From NCBI RefSeq assembly GCF_028649595.1, contig NZ_JAQSLK010000002.1, forward strand, positions 248,001 through 312,000: a stretch of 64,000 bases of DNA, read 5' to 3'. This DNA comes from Campylobacter magnus (GTDB taxonomy: Bacteria; Campylobacterota; Campylobacteria; Campylobacterales; Campylobacteraceae). The position numbers were made by a program, and so were the translations under genes. The notes below the pieces were generated by a model, which saw only the letters and a program-made list of their open reading frames with translations, was not told the origin of the DNA and did not search any database. This document shows, piece by piece, positions 51,266-58,494 of the stretch; position 1 is the stretch's first letter; each line of letters opens with the position of its first letter.

Positions 51266-51789
51266 TGAATTTAAATATAGACCTAGACACAGCGACAAAT
51301 GCGCTAGAGATATTTAATATCATAACAAATCAATTTGGCGCAAAAGCACTAGACAAAGACCAAGCCAACAATGAACTAAAAAAAATATTTGACCAATACG
51401 CAGAGCATATATTTAACCACAAGTTAAATGTCAATGGCGCGTGTCCTTATAAAATAATCTCGTGGCTCAGCTACACACTAGCTGAAAATGAGTTTGCTAA
51501 TAATAAAAAACTTGCTATGATATACATAGAAGTAGGCATTAGCATGATGAGAAAAATGCTAAAAGAAGCAGGCAAAGAGCTAAACGCAGACTCAGAAAAA
51601 AAGCTTATTAGCATGGTAAATGCAGAGCTAGAAAACAATCATCATGTAGGTATAGGCAAAAATGGTTTATATACAGCATTTCGCACACTAGCTTATAATA
51701 ATAATTTCACTATTCAAAAATTACACCAAACATTTGATGAGCTTAATTCTAAACTCATCAAATATAGGGCAAAATACGGCGATATATAG
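51265..51789 (+). CDS. Phage protein, unknown (pair, part 2)
   Basis: 174 residues, predicted all-helical, no motif recognised (NALEIFNIITNQFGAKALDK, YIEVGISMMRKMLKEAGKEL). It is convergent with the repressor, with one base between stop codons. The pair has a lambda rex-like location next to the repressor, so superinfection exclusion or another lysogenic function is possible but unproven. Confidence 0.5.
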   Translation: MNLNIDLDTATNALEIFNIITNQFGAKALDKDQANNELKKIFDQYAEHIFNHKLNVNGACPYKIISWLSYTLAENEFANNKKLAMIYIEVGISMMRKMLKEAGKELNADSEKKLISMVNAELENNHHVGIGKNGLYTAFRTLAYNNNFTIQKLHQTFDELNSKLIKYRAKYGDI

Positions 51790-51790
51790 C

Positions 51791-52480
51791 TTACTTCACA
51801 CCTTGACTAGCAAACTGAAAACCTGAGCCTATTTTAACTGTGATTTTGCCATATACTGCGCCTAGTATTTCCCAAGCATAGCCCTTGCTACTAGCGGTAA
51901 ATGCTGGATAAGCTGGATTTATGCTAATGAGATTTATATCATTATTTGGCAAGAACTCAATGCGCTTTATATACACCACATCGCCAAGGCGAACTAGATA
52001 AATTCCAGGGCGTTTTATATAGTCTCTACCACCTAAAAACTCCACCAAAAGATAGTCGCCGTCATTGAACTCAGGCATCATACTATCGCCGTAGCATTGA
52101 ATGATTTTTGCGTATTTAGCATTTACCTTGCCTAAGAATTCTTGCGGTAGCTTGATGCACCTTTCAACCTTAAAATCAGGGTCTAGCGTGCCCTCTGTGC
52201 CAAAGCCAGCTCGCATTTGTAAAAGTGGTATTTGTGGCGAGGTAAAAGGTTCTAGCTCTTTTTGCTTTTCAATTATTTTTGTTAAATCAACACATAAAAA
52301 ATCAGCAATTAAATGTATTTTTTCATCACTTGGATTTTTTGGTGCTGTTTTTCTAAACCAGCCTTTTATCGTGTCTATTGAAGTGGCTTGTCCTTTAAGC
52401 TTTAAAAAATCTAGCAAATCGCTTTGCGTAACTCCACGCTCGTCCATTATAAGCCTAGTTTTATCTTTGTTTAGTTTCAT
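51791..52480 (-). CDS. LexA/CI-type phage repressor with S24 peptidase domain
   Basis: About 229 residues from ATG 52480 (AAAGGAGACGAT upstream). The N-terminal HTH is MDERGVTQSDLLDFLKLKGQ plus TSIDTIKGWFRKTAP. The C-terminal autoprotease has catalytic Ser in IQCYGDSMMPEFNDGDYLLV and Lys in GDVVYIKRIEF. It should maintain lysogeny and be inactivated by RecA after DNA damage. Its own -10 (TATAAT on the minus strand, 52506-52511) lies inside operator 3, implying autoregulation. Confidence 0.9.
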   Translation of the reverse strand: MKLNKDKTRLIMDERGVTQSDLLDFLKLKGQATSIDTIKGWFRKTAPKNPSDEKIHLIADFLCVDLTKIIEKQKELEPFTSPQIPLLQMRAGFGTEGTLDPDFKVERCIKLPQEFLGKVNAKYAKIIQCYGDSMMPEFNDGDYLLVEFLGGRDYIKRPGIYLVRLGDVVYIKRIEFLPNNDINLISINPAYPAFTASSKGYAWEILGAVYGKITVKIGSGFQFASQGVK

Positions 52481-52496
52481 ATCGTCTCCTTTTAAA

Positions 52497-52517
52497 AAGT
52501 GTTCTATTATACCACTT
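52497..52517. promoter_or_regulatory. Phage repressor operator 3, over the repressor promoter
   Basis: AAGTGT-TCTATTATA-CCACTT (one mismatch in the right half-site). The spacer contains the leftward -10 hexamer TATAAT for the repressor gene. Confidence 0.7.
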
Positions 52518-52562
52518 TTTATTTTATAAATCAAAATTCAATATCACACTTAAAGATTTTTT

Positions 52563-52583
52563 AAGTGTCCTTGTGATACACTT
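52563..52583. promoter_or_regulatory. Phage repressor operator 4, over the rightward promoter
   Basis: AAGTGT-CCTTGTGAT-ACACTT. Its right half contains a -10-like TACACT (52577-52582), which would start transcription at or next to the ATG at 52590. Repressor bound here would block the rightward lytic operon. Confidence 0.7.
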
Positions 52584-52589
52584 GCGCCT

Positions 52590-52805
52590 ATGAATTACAA
52601 AGAATTTAAAAAAATACTTTTAGAGTATTACGCAAAAGATAGCATAAAACACATTTTAGCGGGGTCATTGAAAAAACCCAGCTACGAAGTAATGCTAAAG
52701 CTATCAAAAGAACACGGAATTCCGTTTGAGGCGTGGCAAGATATAAGAGCTTGGCTCGGTCTGCCACCAACACGCACGCAACTAAAATTAAGGGAGCAAA
52801 AATGA
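52590..52805 (+). CDS. Cro-like small DNA-binding protein
   Basis: 71 residues: YAKDSIKHILAGSLKKPSYE then MLKLSKEHGIPFEAWQDIRA, an HTH-like arrangement fitting a Cro/Cox protein divergent from the repressor. There is no ribosome-binding site; the ATG would be at the 5' end of a leaderless transcript. First gene of the rightward operon. Confidence 0.7.
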   Translation: MNYKEFKKILLEYYAKDSIKHILAGSLKKPSYEVMLKLSKEHGIPFEAWQDIRAWLGLPPTRTQLKLREQK

Positions 52806-53029
52806 GTAAAAAAGAATTAAAACAAAGAGTTAGAAAGCTAGAAGCGCAAATGTATGTGATAAAAGATTTAATCGCTGCTTTTAATAGCTTAAAACGCTGG
52901 GATTGCGACTATAGAGAAAGTGGCGAGTTTTTGTTTAAAGAGGTTAAAAAGTTATTTAAACCTTGCTTTGATAATGCTAGAGACGCATACCAAGCAAGGC
53001 TAGAAAAAGACGCTAAGCGTTTAGTTTAG
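52802..53029 (+). CDS. Small phage protein, unknown
   Basis: About 75 residues from ATG 52802, which overlaps the preceding stop (ATGA). Helical with KKELKQRVRKLEAQMYVIKD. Not recognised. Confidence 0.55.
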   Translation: MSKKELKQRVRKLEAQMYVIKDLIAAFNSLKRWDCDYRESGEFLFKEVKKLFKPCFDNARDAYQARLEKDAKRLV

Positions 53030-53182
53030 CTTTGGTAGCAAGTGGTCTACTATGACTGTTTGCTCATCGTTTACCCCAAGGCAGCGCAAATACTCTTTTA
53101 TAGCGTTTGCGTCTTTGCCTTGTGCGTGTAGTGTGGCGACTATGTTGCCCACTATCAGCATATCAAGGTTTAGATTGTCCAT
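53021..53182 (-). CDS. Small antisense-strand phage protein
   Basis: About 53 residues from ATG 53182 with an AAAGGAGCTTTTACA leader: NLDMLIVGNIVATLHAQGKD and KEYLRCLGVNDEQTVIVDHL. It lies opposite the rightward operon and overlaps the preceding gene tail by nine bases. The clear ribosome-binding site supports it. Role unknown. Confidence 0.5.
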   Translation of the reverse strand: MDNLNLDMLIVGNIVATLHAQGKDANAIKEYLRCLGVNDEQTVIVDHLLPKLN

Positions 53183-53267
53183 TGTAAAAGCTCCTTTCAT
53201 AAGATTTGGCACGCTAATTATAGCAAAAGGGGCTTTTAGAGTGAACACTCAAAATTAAAGGCATAAA

Positions 53268-53402
53268 ATGAAAATTCTAAACCTTTTTGAAATTATTTGT
53301 GCGGCGGTGATTATGGTGCTGCTGCTATTTGCTGTGGCGATGCTGCCGATGCCAACTGCTTGCGAGCAACGCTCAGCGATAGAAATTCCAAGGTGTAGGT
53401 AG
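53268..53402 (+). CDS. 44-residue membrane peptide
   Basis: MKILNLFEIICAAVIMVLLL then FAVAMLPMP, one membrane helix with a short exterior tail holding two cysteines (TACEQRS, PRCR). AAAGGCATAAA precedes the ATG. It lies in the rightward operon; role unknown. Confidence 0.55.
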   Translation: MKILNLFEIICAAVIMVLLLFAVAMLPMPTACEQRSAIEIPRCR

Positions 53403-53410
53403 GTGCTAAG

Positions 53411-53692
53411 ATGATAAAGTTATATGATGAACTTATGAAAAACCGTGAACTGACAAAAAACGCTCAGTTTGTGTTTTGTCTTTTAGATGATTTTTATAAA
53501 TCTAGTAAGAATAAAAACAAGCACGGCGAAAAAGTATGTCGCATAAAAAGCAAAGATATACAAGCACTACTAAGCATAAGCCAGCAAACAGTAGTTAGAG
53601 CGATGAAAGCTCTTAGCAAGGCTGGATATATAGAAGTATCACACGGCTATTTGCATGTTTATGAGATTAAAGTTTTGAAGGTTTTTAAATGA
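53411..53692 (+). CDS. Winged-helix phage protein
   Basis: 93 residues. RIKSKDIQALLSISQQTVVR and AMKALSKAGYIEVSHGYLHV form a clear winged helix-turn-helix. It is probably the first part of a replication-initiation pair, since the next gene has a related domain and overlaps by four bases. Confidence 0.65.
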   Translation: MIKLYDELMKNRELTKNAQFVFCLLDDFYKSSKNKNKHGEKVCRIKSKDIQALLSISQQTVVRAMKALSKAGYIEVSHGYLHVYEIKVLKVFK

Positions 53693-54636
53693 GTTACTCA
53701 AAATTCTACGATGATATAAAAACAGCCAAAATGTCAATCAGGGCAAAAGTGTTATATACGATATTGCTTGACAAATACGAGCTAAGCGCAAAAAAGGGCT
53801 TTACAAACTCAAAAGGGCAAATCATCTGTAAGATGAAACAAGCAGAGATGGCTGAGGCTATGGGCTGTGGTGTGCGAAGTGTGCCAAAATATATTGATGA
53901 GCTTAAACTTCATAATTTAATTTCAATAGAACTTGGCTTGTGTAAAATGTATGAAATTCAAGTATTTCAAATCGGCAAAAATTGCAGTTTTAAAACGGCA
54001 AAAATTGCAGATTTAAATCTGCAAGAATTGCCGATTCAAAACGGCAAAAATTGCAGGTCTCATACATATAAGCCAGATACAATAAGCCAACTGAGTAAGC
54101 CAAACGCGCGCATGCGCACGCACGAGAGCGAACAAGCCGAAGCGAACCGAACTCAGCCAAGCGAGGCGACAAGTCGCCATCATTTTTCGCAGAGTGAGCT
54201 AGGGAATTCTAGAATTCCAAATCAAGCGAAAAGCAAAAGCCAAGCACAAGATAAACCGCAAGATAAAGCACAAGAGCCAAAAACCGCTCGCCAGTGGCTA
54301 GGCATAAACGACAAGCCTAGCTATATCAGCGAGCAAACTTGGCAAGACTTTTGCGCCTATAAGCGTGAGCGTAGGCACAACTTCACAGCCACAGGCAAAA
54401 AGGCGTTTTTTGCTAAGCTTGATGATATAGAGGCTAAAAGCGGAGCGTGTGAGACGGCTATCAAAAACACTATGGCAAACGGCTGGCAAGGCGTGTTTAT
54501 GCCACCGCTAGATAAAAAGCAAGGGCAATCAATGCAACCAGCGCAAATGGTGGATGCCTTGCAAGACTGGCTAAGCGATAGACAAGCACAAGTGGTAGAG
54601 AGCGAACTAGCCTTACCCAGTGAAAGGGGAGCATGA
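53689..54636 (+). CDS. Phage replication-initiation-like protein
   Basis: 315 residues. Residues 1-100 carry a winged helix (MKQAEMAEAMGCGVRSVPKY, IDELKLHNLISIELGL). The middle has repeated KNCxxxTAKIAD-like blocks: the DNA near 53970-54060 holds three near-repeats of CGGCAAAAATTGCAG, a possible internal origin-like repeat. Residues ~175-185 (LGNSRIPNQAK) come from a GGGAATTCTAGAATTCC palindrome at 54202-54218. The C-terminal part (WQDFCAYKRERRHNFTATGK) resembles replication proteins. It precedes a loader-like gene. Confidence 0.6.
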   Translation: MSYSKFYDDIKTAKMSIRAKVLYTILLDKYELSAKKGFTNSKGQIICKMKQAEMAEAMGCGVRSVPKYIDELKLHNLISIELGLCKMYEIQVFQIGKNCSFKTAKIADLNLQELPIQNGKNCRSHTYKPDTISQLSKPNARMRTHESEQAEANRTQPSEATSRHHFSQSELGNSRIPNQAKSKSQAQDKPQDKAQEPKTARQWLGINDKPSYISEQTWQDFCAYKRERRHNFTATGKKAFFAKLDDIEAKSGACETAIKNTMANGWQGVFMPPLDKKQGQSMQPAQMVDALQDWLSDRQAQVVESELALPSERGA

Positions 54637-55298
54637 TGAGTGAGCAAGAATTCTTAGGTGGTTTTAATACCCTAGCGATTTACTTTGACTTTTGCGCTGA
54701 TAATGCTGAGCGACTAAAAGCCAATGCTAGCATTTACTACGAGTGCTTAAAGCACTTAGAGGCGCATCAGTGGCAAATGGCTGTGAGTGCGGTGCTAAAA
54801 GAGCGTGTATATAACTCAATGCCAAAAATCGCCGAGCTGCTAAATCACATCTACGGCTCGCCAGAAGAAAGGGCAGTGAACGCATGGACGCTAGTGCTAG
54901 AAATGATGGGTAGGTTAAGCGATTATCCTAGCGTAAGATTTGACGATGATGCCATTATGCACGCTATAAAAGCCCTTGGTGGCTGGGTGGCGATATCTAG
55001 CATTGATGTGGCAAGCGACAGCCCCATGAATACCGCCAAGCGCAAGGAATTCATAAGCGCTTACCTAGCAAATCGCAATAAGCCTTTTAGCGAGTTTTAT
55101 CTAAGCGGTAGAAGCGAGGCGCAAAATGGCTTAGGCGAGTTTATGAGCCTAGCGATAATCAGCACGGATGGCAAGGTAAAAGAGCTAAGGGGGCGTGAGG
55201 CTAAAAAGCTCATAGAGAGCAAAAAAAGCCCAGCGCAACTAGCCTTTAATGAAATGGTGCGTGGAGTAATCGATGCCAAAAGAATCAAAGCAAATTAG
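54633..55298 (+). CDS. Helicase-loader-like phage protein
   Basis: 221 residues, helical: LGGFNTLAIYFDFCADNAER, HQWQMAVSAVLKERVYNSMP and LGGWVAISSIDVASDSPMNT. The layout resembles the small loader/DUF6475-type proteins next to replication initiators. It starts four bases inside the previous gene. Function inferred from position. Confidence 0.5.
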   Translation: MMSEQEFLGGFNTLAIYFDFCADNAERLKANASIYYECLKHLEAHQWQMAVSAVLKERVYNSMPKIAELLNHIYGSPEERAVNAWTLVLEMMGRLSDYPSVRFDDDAIMHAIKALGGWVAISSIDVASDSPMNTAKRKEFISAYLANRNKPFSEFYLSGRSEAQNGLGEFMSLAIISTDGKVKELRGREAKKLIESKKSPAQLAFNEMVRGVIDAKRIKAN

Positions 55299-55674
55299 CT
55301 TTAGCCTAGAGCTGCCTAAGCACTTGGTAGTTAGCCTAAATGCGATTTACGCTGGGTCACACTGGCGCAAAAGACAGCAGATAAAGCAAGGATATTTAGC
55401 ACTTACAAAGGGGCTTTTTGCTGGGCTTAAAGAGCGTTATGGTGCTTTTGATGAGCCCTGCGAGATAGCTTTTGATTTTAGTGGCACTCGCATTTTTGAC
55501 TGCGACAACCATGTCTATATGGGCAAGATGATACAAGACTGCCTAGTGGCAGCTGGCATCATCACTGACGATACAGCAAAACACTTGGCAAAGGTTAGCT
55601 ACGCCAAAAGCCCAAAGATGAAAGGGCAAAAAGGCGTAAGCGTAAAGGTAGAAATAAGGGGCATAAATGGCTAA
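55273..55674 (+). CDS. rusA: RusA-family Holliday junction resolvase
   Basis: 133 residues. LPKHLVVSLNAIYAGSHWRK and the acidic active-site region RIFDCDNHVYMGKMIQDCLV with AAGIITDDTAKHLAKVSY are RusA-like. It should resolve branched DNA before packaging. It overlaps both neighbours. Confidence 0.85.
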   Translation: MPKESKQISFSLELPKHLVVSLNAIYAGSHWRKRQQIKQGYLALTKGLFAGLKERYGAFDEPCEIAFDFSGTRIFDCDNHVYMGKMIQDCLVAAGIITDDTAKHLAKVSYAKSPKMKGQKGVSVKVEIRGING

Positions 55675-56158
55675 GGCTTTGAGTGCTGATTTTTGGGCTA
55701 GTGTAAAAAAGGACTACGAAAAAGGACTAAGCCAAGCCGAGCTAAGAAAAAAATATAACCTAAGCCCTAGCTCACTAGCAAACAAAATAAAGCGCAGTGG
55801 GTGGGAAATTACCCAAAGCCAAAAAGAAGCTATTTCGGCGTTTAGTGAGGCTAGTGGGAAAATAAGCGCAGAATTTGGGAAAGCAAATGAAACCCAAAAG
55901 GCGGAGATCATAAACCGCATAAATACCATCATCGATGACTGCGAGATAATGGCTAGCAATCGCCACCTAGCTAAGCGTTTTCAAGCTAGAATTCTAGATG
56001 GGTTTAATGATGGTATGTTTGAGAGTAGCAAGGATATTAAGGCTGGCACTAGCGCATTAAAAGACCTAGAATACATAGCAAATCCTAAGCCTAGCGTAGA
56101 AGTAAATCAAAGCCAAAACCAAAGCAATGCTTTAATAAAAATAGAGTTTGTAGAATGA
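55667..56158 (+). CDS. Terminase small subunit-like protein
   Basis: 163 residues. An N-terminal HTH (YEKGLSQAELRKKYNLSPSS, LANKIKRSGWEI) and a helical C-terminal half, directly upstream of and overlapping the large terminase. It should recognise the packaging site. Confidence 0.75.
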   Translation: MAKALSADFWASVKKDYEKGLSQAELRKKYNLSPSSLANKIKRSGWEITQSQKEAISAFSEASGKISAEFGKANETQKAEIINRINTIIDDCEIMASNRHLAKRFQARILDGFNDGMFESSKDIKAGTSALKDLEYIANPKPSVEVNQSQNQSNALIKIEFVE

Positions 56159-57345
56159 CTATAAAGCTACCAAAATGGGCTAAGAGATTTTTAGCTGAGA
56201 ATATACGCTATAAAGTAGCTTATGGCGGTCGTGGCTCAGGTAAAAGCTGGAATATAGTGCGAATGCTGGTGCTAAAAGCGGCGAGCAATAAAACTAGAAT
56301 TCTTTGCTGTCGTGAGATACAAAATAGCATAAAAGAAAGCGCACACAAGCTTATAAGCAATCAAATTGACGAGCTTGGGCTAAGCTCTATTTTTAGCATA
56401 ACAGAAAACTCCATAAAATGCGCTAATGGCTCTGAGTTTATCTTTGCTGGGCTTTATCGCAATGTGGATAAAATTAAGTCAATGGAGGGCATAAACATAT
56501 GCTGGATAGAAGAAGCCCAAAATGTAAGCCGTGAGAGCTGGGATCTAATCGCACCTACAATAAGGGCTGAGAATAGCGAAATTTGGGTGAGCTTTAACCC
56601 CAAGCTAAAAAGCGATGAAACCTATCAAAAATTCATAGTAAATCCGCCACCAAATGCGCTAGTTTTGCGAGTAAATTACCAAGATAATCCATTTTTCACT
56701 GAGGCGATGAGAGAAGAAATGGAGTATAAAAAAAGAGTGGATTTTGATGAGTATTTGCATATCTGGGAAGGACAGCCTAAAATCTCAAGCAAGGCGCAGG
56801 TGTTTTATGGCAAATGGGAGATAAAAGAGCTGGGTGACTTAAATGGGGCGTCTTGCTATTTTGGTGCCGACTGGGGCTTTGCAAATGATCCAACAGCACT
56901 TATTAAATGCTATATTTTAGGGCGAAATCTATACATAGCAGACGAACGCTACGCAAAGGGCATAGAGATTGATGAGCTGGATAATTTTTTCGGCTCTATG
57001 AGTGGGGCAAAAACAGCGCATATAATCGCTGATAGCGCAAGACCTGAGACTATAAGCTATCTAAATAGGCAAGGCTATAGCATAAGCCCAGCAAAAAAGG
57101 GCAAAGGTAGCATAGAAGATGGCATTGCCTTTATCCGTAGCTTTGAGCGTATTTACATACACCCAAAATGCGTAAATACCATAAGCGAGTTTAGTCTATA
57201 TAGCTACAAGGTGGATAAATACTCAGGCGAGATTACAGCACAAATTATAGATGATAATAACCACGCAATAGATGCTTTGCGCTATGCTTTAGAGCCACTT
57301 ATCAAAACTGGACCTAGCACCATAGGACTAAGGCTAGATATATGA
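56155..57345 (+). CDS. Terminase large subunit, PBSX family
   Basis: 396 residues. The ATPase Walker A region is VAYGGRGSGKSWNIVRMLVL, Walker B is GINICWIEEAQNVSRESW, and nuclease acidic residues are in FGADWGFANDPTALIKCYI, IIADSARPETISYL and DDNNHAIDALRYAL. It drives packaging and cuts the concatemer. The next gene starts four bases before its end. Confidence 0.92.
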   Translation: MTIKLPKWAKRFLAENIRYKVAYGGRGSGKSWNIVRMLVLKAASNKTRILCCREIQNSIKESAHKLISNQIDELGLSSIFSITENSIKCANGSEFIFAGLYRNVDKIKSMEGINICWIEEAQNVSRESWDLIAPTIRAENSEIWVSFNPKLKSDETYQKFIVNPPPNALVLRVNYQDNPFFTEAMREEMEYKKRVDFDEYLHIWEGQPKISSKAQVFYGKWEIKELGDLNGASCYFGADWGFANDPTALIKCYILGRNLYIADERYAKGIEIDELDNFFGSMSGAKTAHIIADSARPETISYLNRQGYSISPAKKGKGSIEDGIAFIRSFERIYIHPKCVNTISEFSLYSYKVDKYSGEITAQIIDDNNHAIDALRYALEPLIKTGPSTIGLRLDI

Positions 57346-57587
57346 AAAGCCAAAACTTAGAGCTACTTTTAGAGCTAATTGGCATTGAAAACTTTGCTAA
57401 ACTAGCCGAGCATTGCGGCGGCATGAGCTTTTATATACCCAAAATGCCTAGCAAAAAACTTAGCATTTTAAGGGACATTAAGCTTTTAAAAGACCTTGAA
57501 GTAAGCAAAGATGACATAATCAAACGCCTAGCCAAAAAATACGAACTAAGCTACCGCACACTAAGGCGCATTTATGATAGAAGCTAG
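57342..57587 (+). CDS. Mor-like transcription activator
   Basis: 81 residues: LLELIGIENFAKLAEHCGGM, SFYIPKMPSKKLSILRDIKL and the C-terminal helix-turn-helix IKRLAKKYELSYRTLRRIYD. This fits the Mor/Mtg family of Mu-type activators of late transcription. It is the last rightward gene before the leftward structural block, so it is a good candidate for switching on the late genes. Confidence 0.75.
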   Translation: MKSQNLELLLELIGIENFAKLAEHCGGMSFYIPKMPSKKLSILRDIKLLKDLEVSKDDIIKRLAKKYELSYRTLRRIYDRS

Positions 57588-57649
57588 GAATTTTAGAATT
57601 TTAAAAGAGAATTCTAAGGTAGAATTCTAGAATATTTAAGATTTTTTAA

Positions 57650-57666
57650 AATATTTGTGGTATAAT
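57650..57666 (+). promoter_or_regulatory. Cassette promoter 1 (TTTGTGGTATAATT type)
   Basis: Extended -10 TGTGGTATAATT (TATAAT at 57661-57666) behind TTTTTTAAAATA. It nearly repeats at 58257-58271 and 58474-58488. It points right, into the 3' end of the toxin-like gene that ends at 57774. Confidence 0.65.
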
Positions 57667-57672
57667 TGCGCC

Positions 57673-57790
57673 ATAAATATTAAGCCGAGCGTTGAGTGGC
57701 GCAACAGCACTACGCTTTTTATTTAGCAAACTAAGCGCAATGCTTTTAGCATATCTCGCCACTTGCGGTTAACTTAGTTTGCACTGAGTT
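57673..57790 (+). ncRNA. Putative pseudoknot RNA 1, antisense to the toxin-like gene end
   Basis: AGTGGCG (57695-57701) can pair with CGCCACT (57757-57763), which lies in the loop of a hairpin GCAAACTAAG (57726-57735)/CTTAGTTTGC (57773-57782). The crossing pairs make a pseudoknot. The loop also holds ATGCTTTTAGCAT. The second hairpin arm covers the last codons of the leftward gene. No open frame over 30 codons exists on this strand. The 3' end is not defined by sequence; an RNA here is inferred. Confidence 0.4.
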
Positions 57791-58181
57791 CAAGCGAATA
57801 TATATTTATTTTATGCATTTTATGATTTTTAGTTTCTTTGGCAGTTATTAAGCATTTTGCTATTTTATTTTCAAAAATACAATAATTCTCAAAACGCAAT
57901 ATTTTTACATCTTTTTGTCCGTGCTTAATGTCATCAAATCTACCTAACAATCTCGCCCCTTTAAATAGCTTGTCTATATTGGCAACAGCTATTAAATGTT
58001 CTTGCCTACTAAATCCATTATTCTCACTTTTGCTTATTGCCCTATTTGATATAAGCTTTTCTCTTTGATTGTGATTTATTTGTGCCTTAAACTCGCCATT
58101 CATCAAATCAACCCCTGCTAATTCTTTAAGCGTATTTATAACCTCTTCGTTATTTTTTATAGTGCCATTTAATTTTATCAT
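57774..58181 (-). CDS. Free-standing toxin-like protein (PBECR/BECR-type nuclease candidate)
   Basis: About 135 residues from ATG 58181 with AAAGAGGTAAATAAT before it and TATAAT (minus strand, 58207-58212) upstream. HLIAVANIDKLFKGARLLGR followed by AKCLITAKETKNHKMHKINI and YSLEL has the strand pattern of phage barnase/EndoU/colicin/RelE-like nucleases. Upstream of the ATG the frame stays open and reads DIISPLKEV, the same junction found inside the MuF protein (19 identical bases, 58191-58209 and 59053-59071). It looks like an orphan C-terminal module. Confidence 0.6.
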   Translation of the reverse strand: MIKLNGTIKNNEEVINTLKELAGVDLMNGEFKAQINHNQREKLISNRAISKSENNGFSRQEHLIAVANIDKLFKGARLLGRFDDIKHGQKDVKILRFENYCIFENKIAKCLITAKETKNHKMHKINIYSLELSAN

Positions 58182-58206
58182 ATTATTTACCTCTTTTAAA
58201 GGCGAG

Positions 58207-58212
58207 ATTATA
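58207..58212 (-). promoter_or_regulatory. -10 box for the orphan toxin-like gene
   Basis: GTGATATAAT on the minus strand, 26 bases before the ATG at 58181. It would let the orphan module be expressed by itself. Confidence 0.5.
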
Positions 58213-58256
58213 TCACTTCGTTTAGGAATTTTAGAATTTTTAAGAGTTTTTAAATG

Positions 58257-58271
58257 ATTTTGTGGTATAAT
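58257..58271 (+). promoter_or_regulatory. Cassette promoter 2
   Basis: ATTTTGTGGTATAATT with TATAAT at 58266-58271 behind GAGTTTTTAAATG. It matches promoter 3 almost base for base over 17 positions and faces the 3' end of the toxin fragment at 58363. Confidence 0.65.
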
Positions 58272-58277
58272 TACGGC

Positions 58278-58380
58278 GTTGGTCACCTAGGGTTTTTAAA
58301 CTCTGCGATATTCGCCCGGCAATACCCAGCTAGACTAAGAGGTGTATAATATGTCTAGCGCCTTATTTTACTGCCTTTTT
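58278..58380 (+). ncRNA. Putative pseudoknot RNA 2
   Basis: CACCT (58284-58288) can pair with AGGTG (58340-58344) in the loop of a GCTAGAC (58329-58335)/GTCTAGC (58353-58359) hairpin. Between them, GGGT (58290) pairs with ACCC (58324-58327) around a small GCGATATTCGC hairpin. The order (5' element, hairpin, stem, loop partner, stem) matches RNA 3. Existence and ends are inferred. Confidence 0.4.
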
Positions 58381-58478
58381 TAGCTCTTTTCTTAGTTTAG
58401 ATACCTTATAATCATTTATAAAAGTTCTTACTATCTTATCATTTTCACTTATAATTTTAAGTTTTTTTAATGGATTTT
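58363..58478 (-). pseudogene. Toxin-like C-terminal fragment
   Basis: An ATG-less open frame ending at TAA 58363: KLKIISENDKIVRTFINDYK then VSKLRKELKKAVK. It resembles the end of the MuF C-terminal domain (IKVTKNDEIFVKSVVKGDNL) and the last strands of BECR nucleases. It reads as a decayed third toxin cassette that lost its front. Alternatively it is a chance frame; it is short. Confidence 0.4.
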
Positions 58479-58488
58479 GTGGTATAAT
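58474..58488 (+). promoter_or_regulatory. Cassette promoter 3
   Basis: ATTTTGTGGTATAATT with TATAAT at 58483-58488, preceded by GTTTTTTTAATGG. It points toward the MuF protein stop at 58597. Confidence 0.65.
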
Positions 58489-58494
58489 TCTGAT

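Noticed and set aside
57673-57790. The element as a plain bidirectional terminator of the Mor-like and toxin-like genes
   Set aside because: A hairpin is present, but the near-identical promoters and the same arrangement at three sites are not explained by termination. It remains an alternative.
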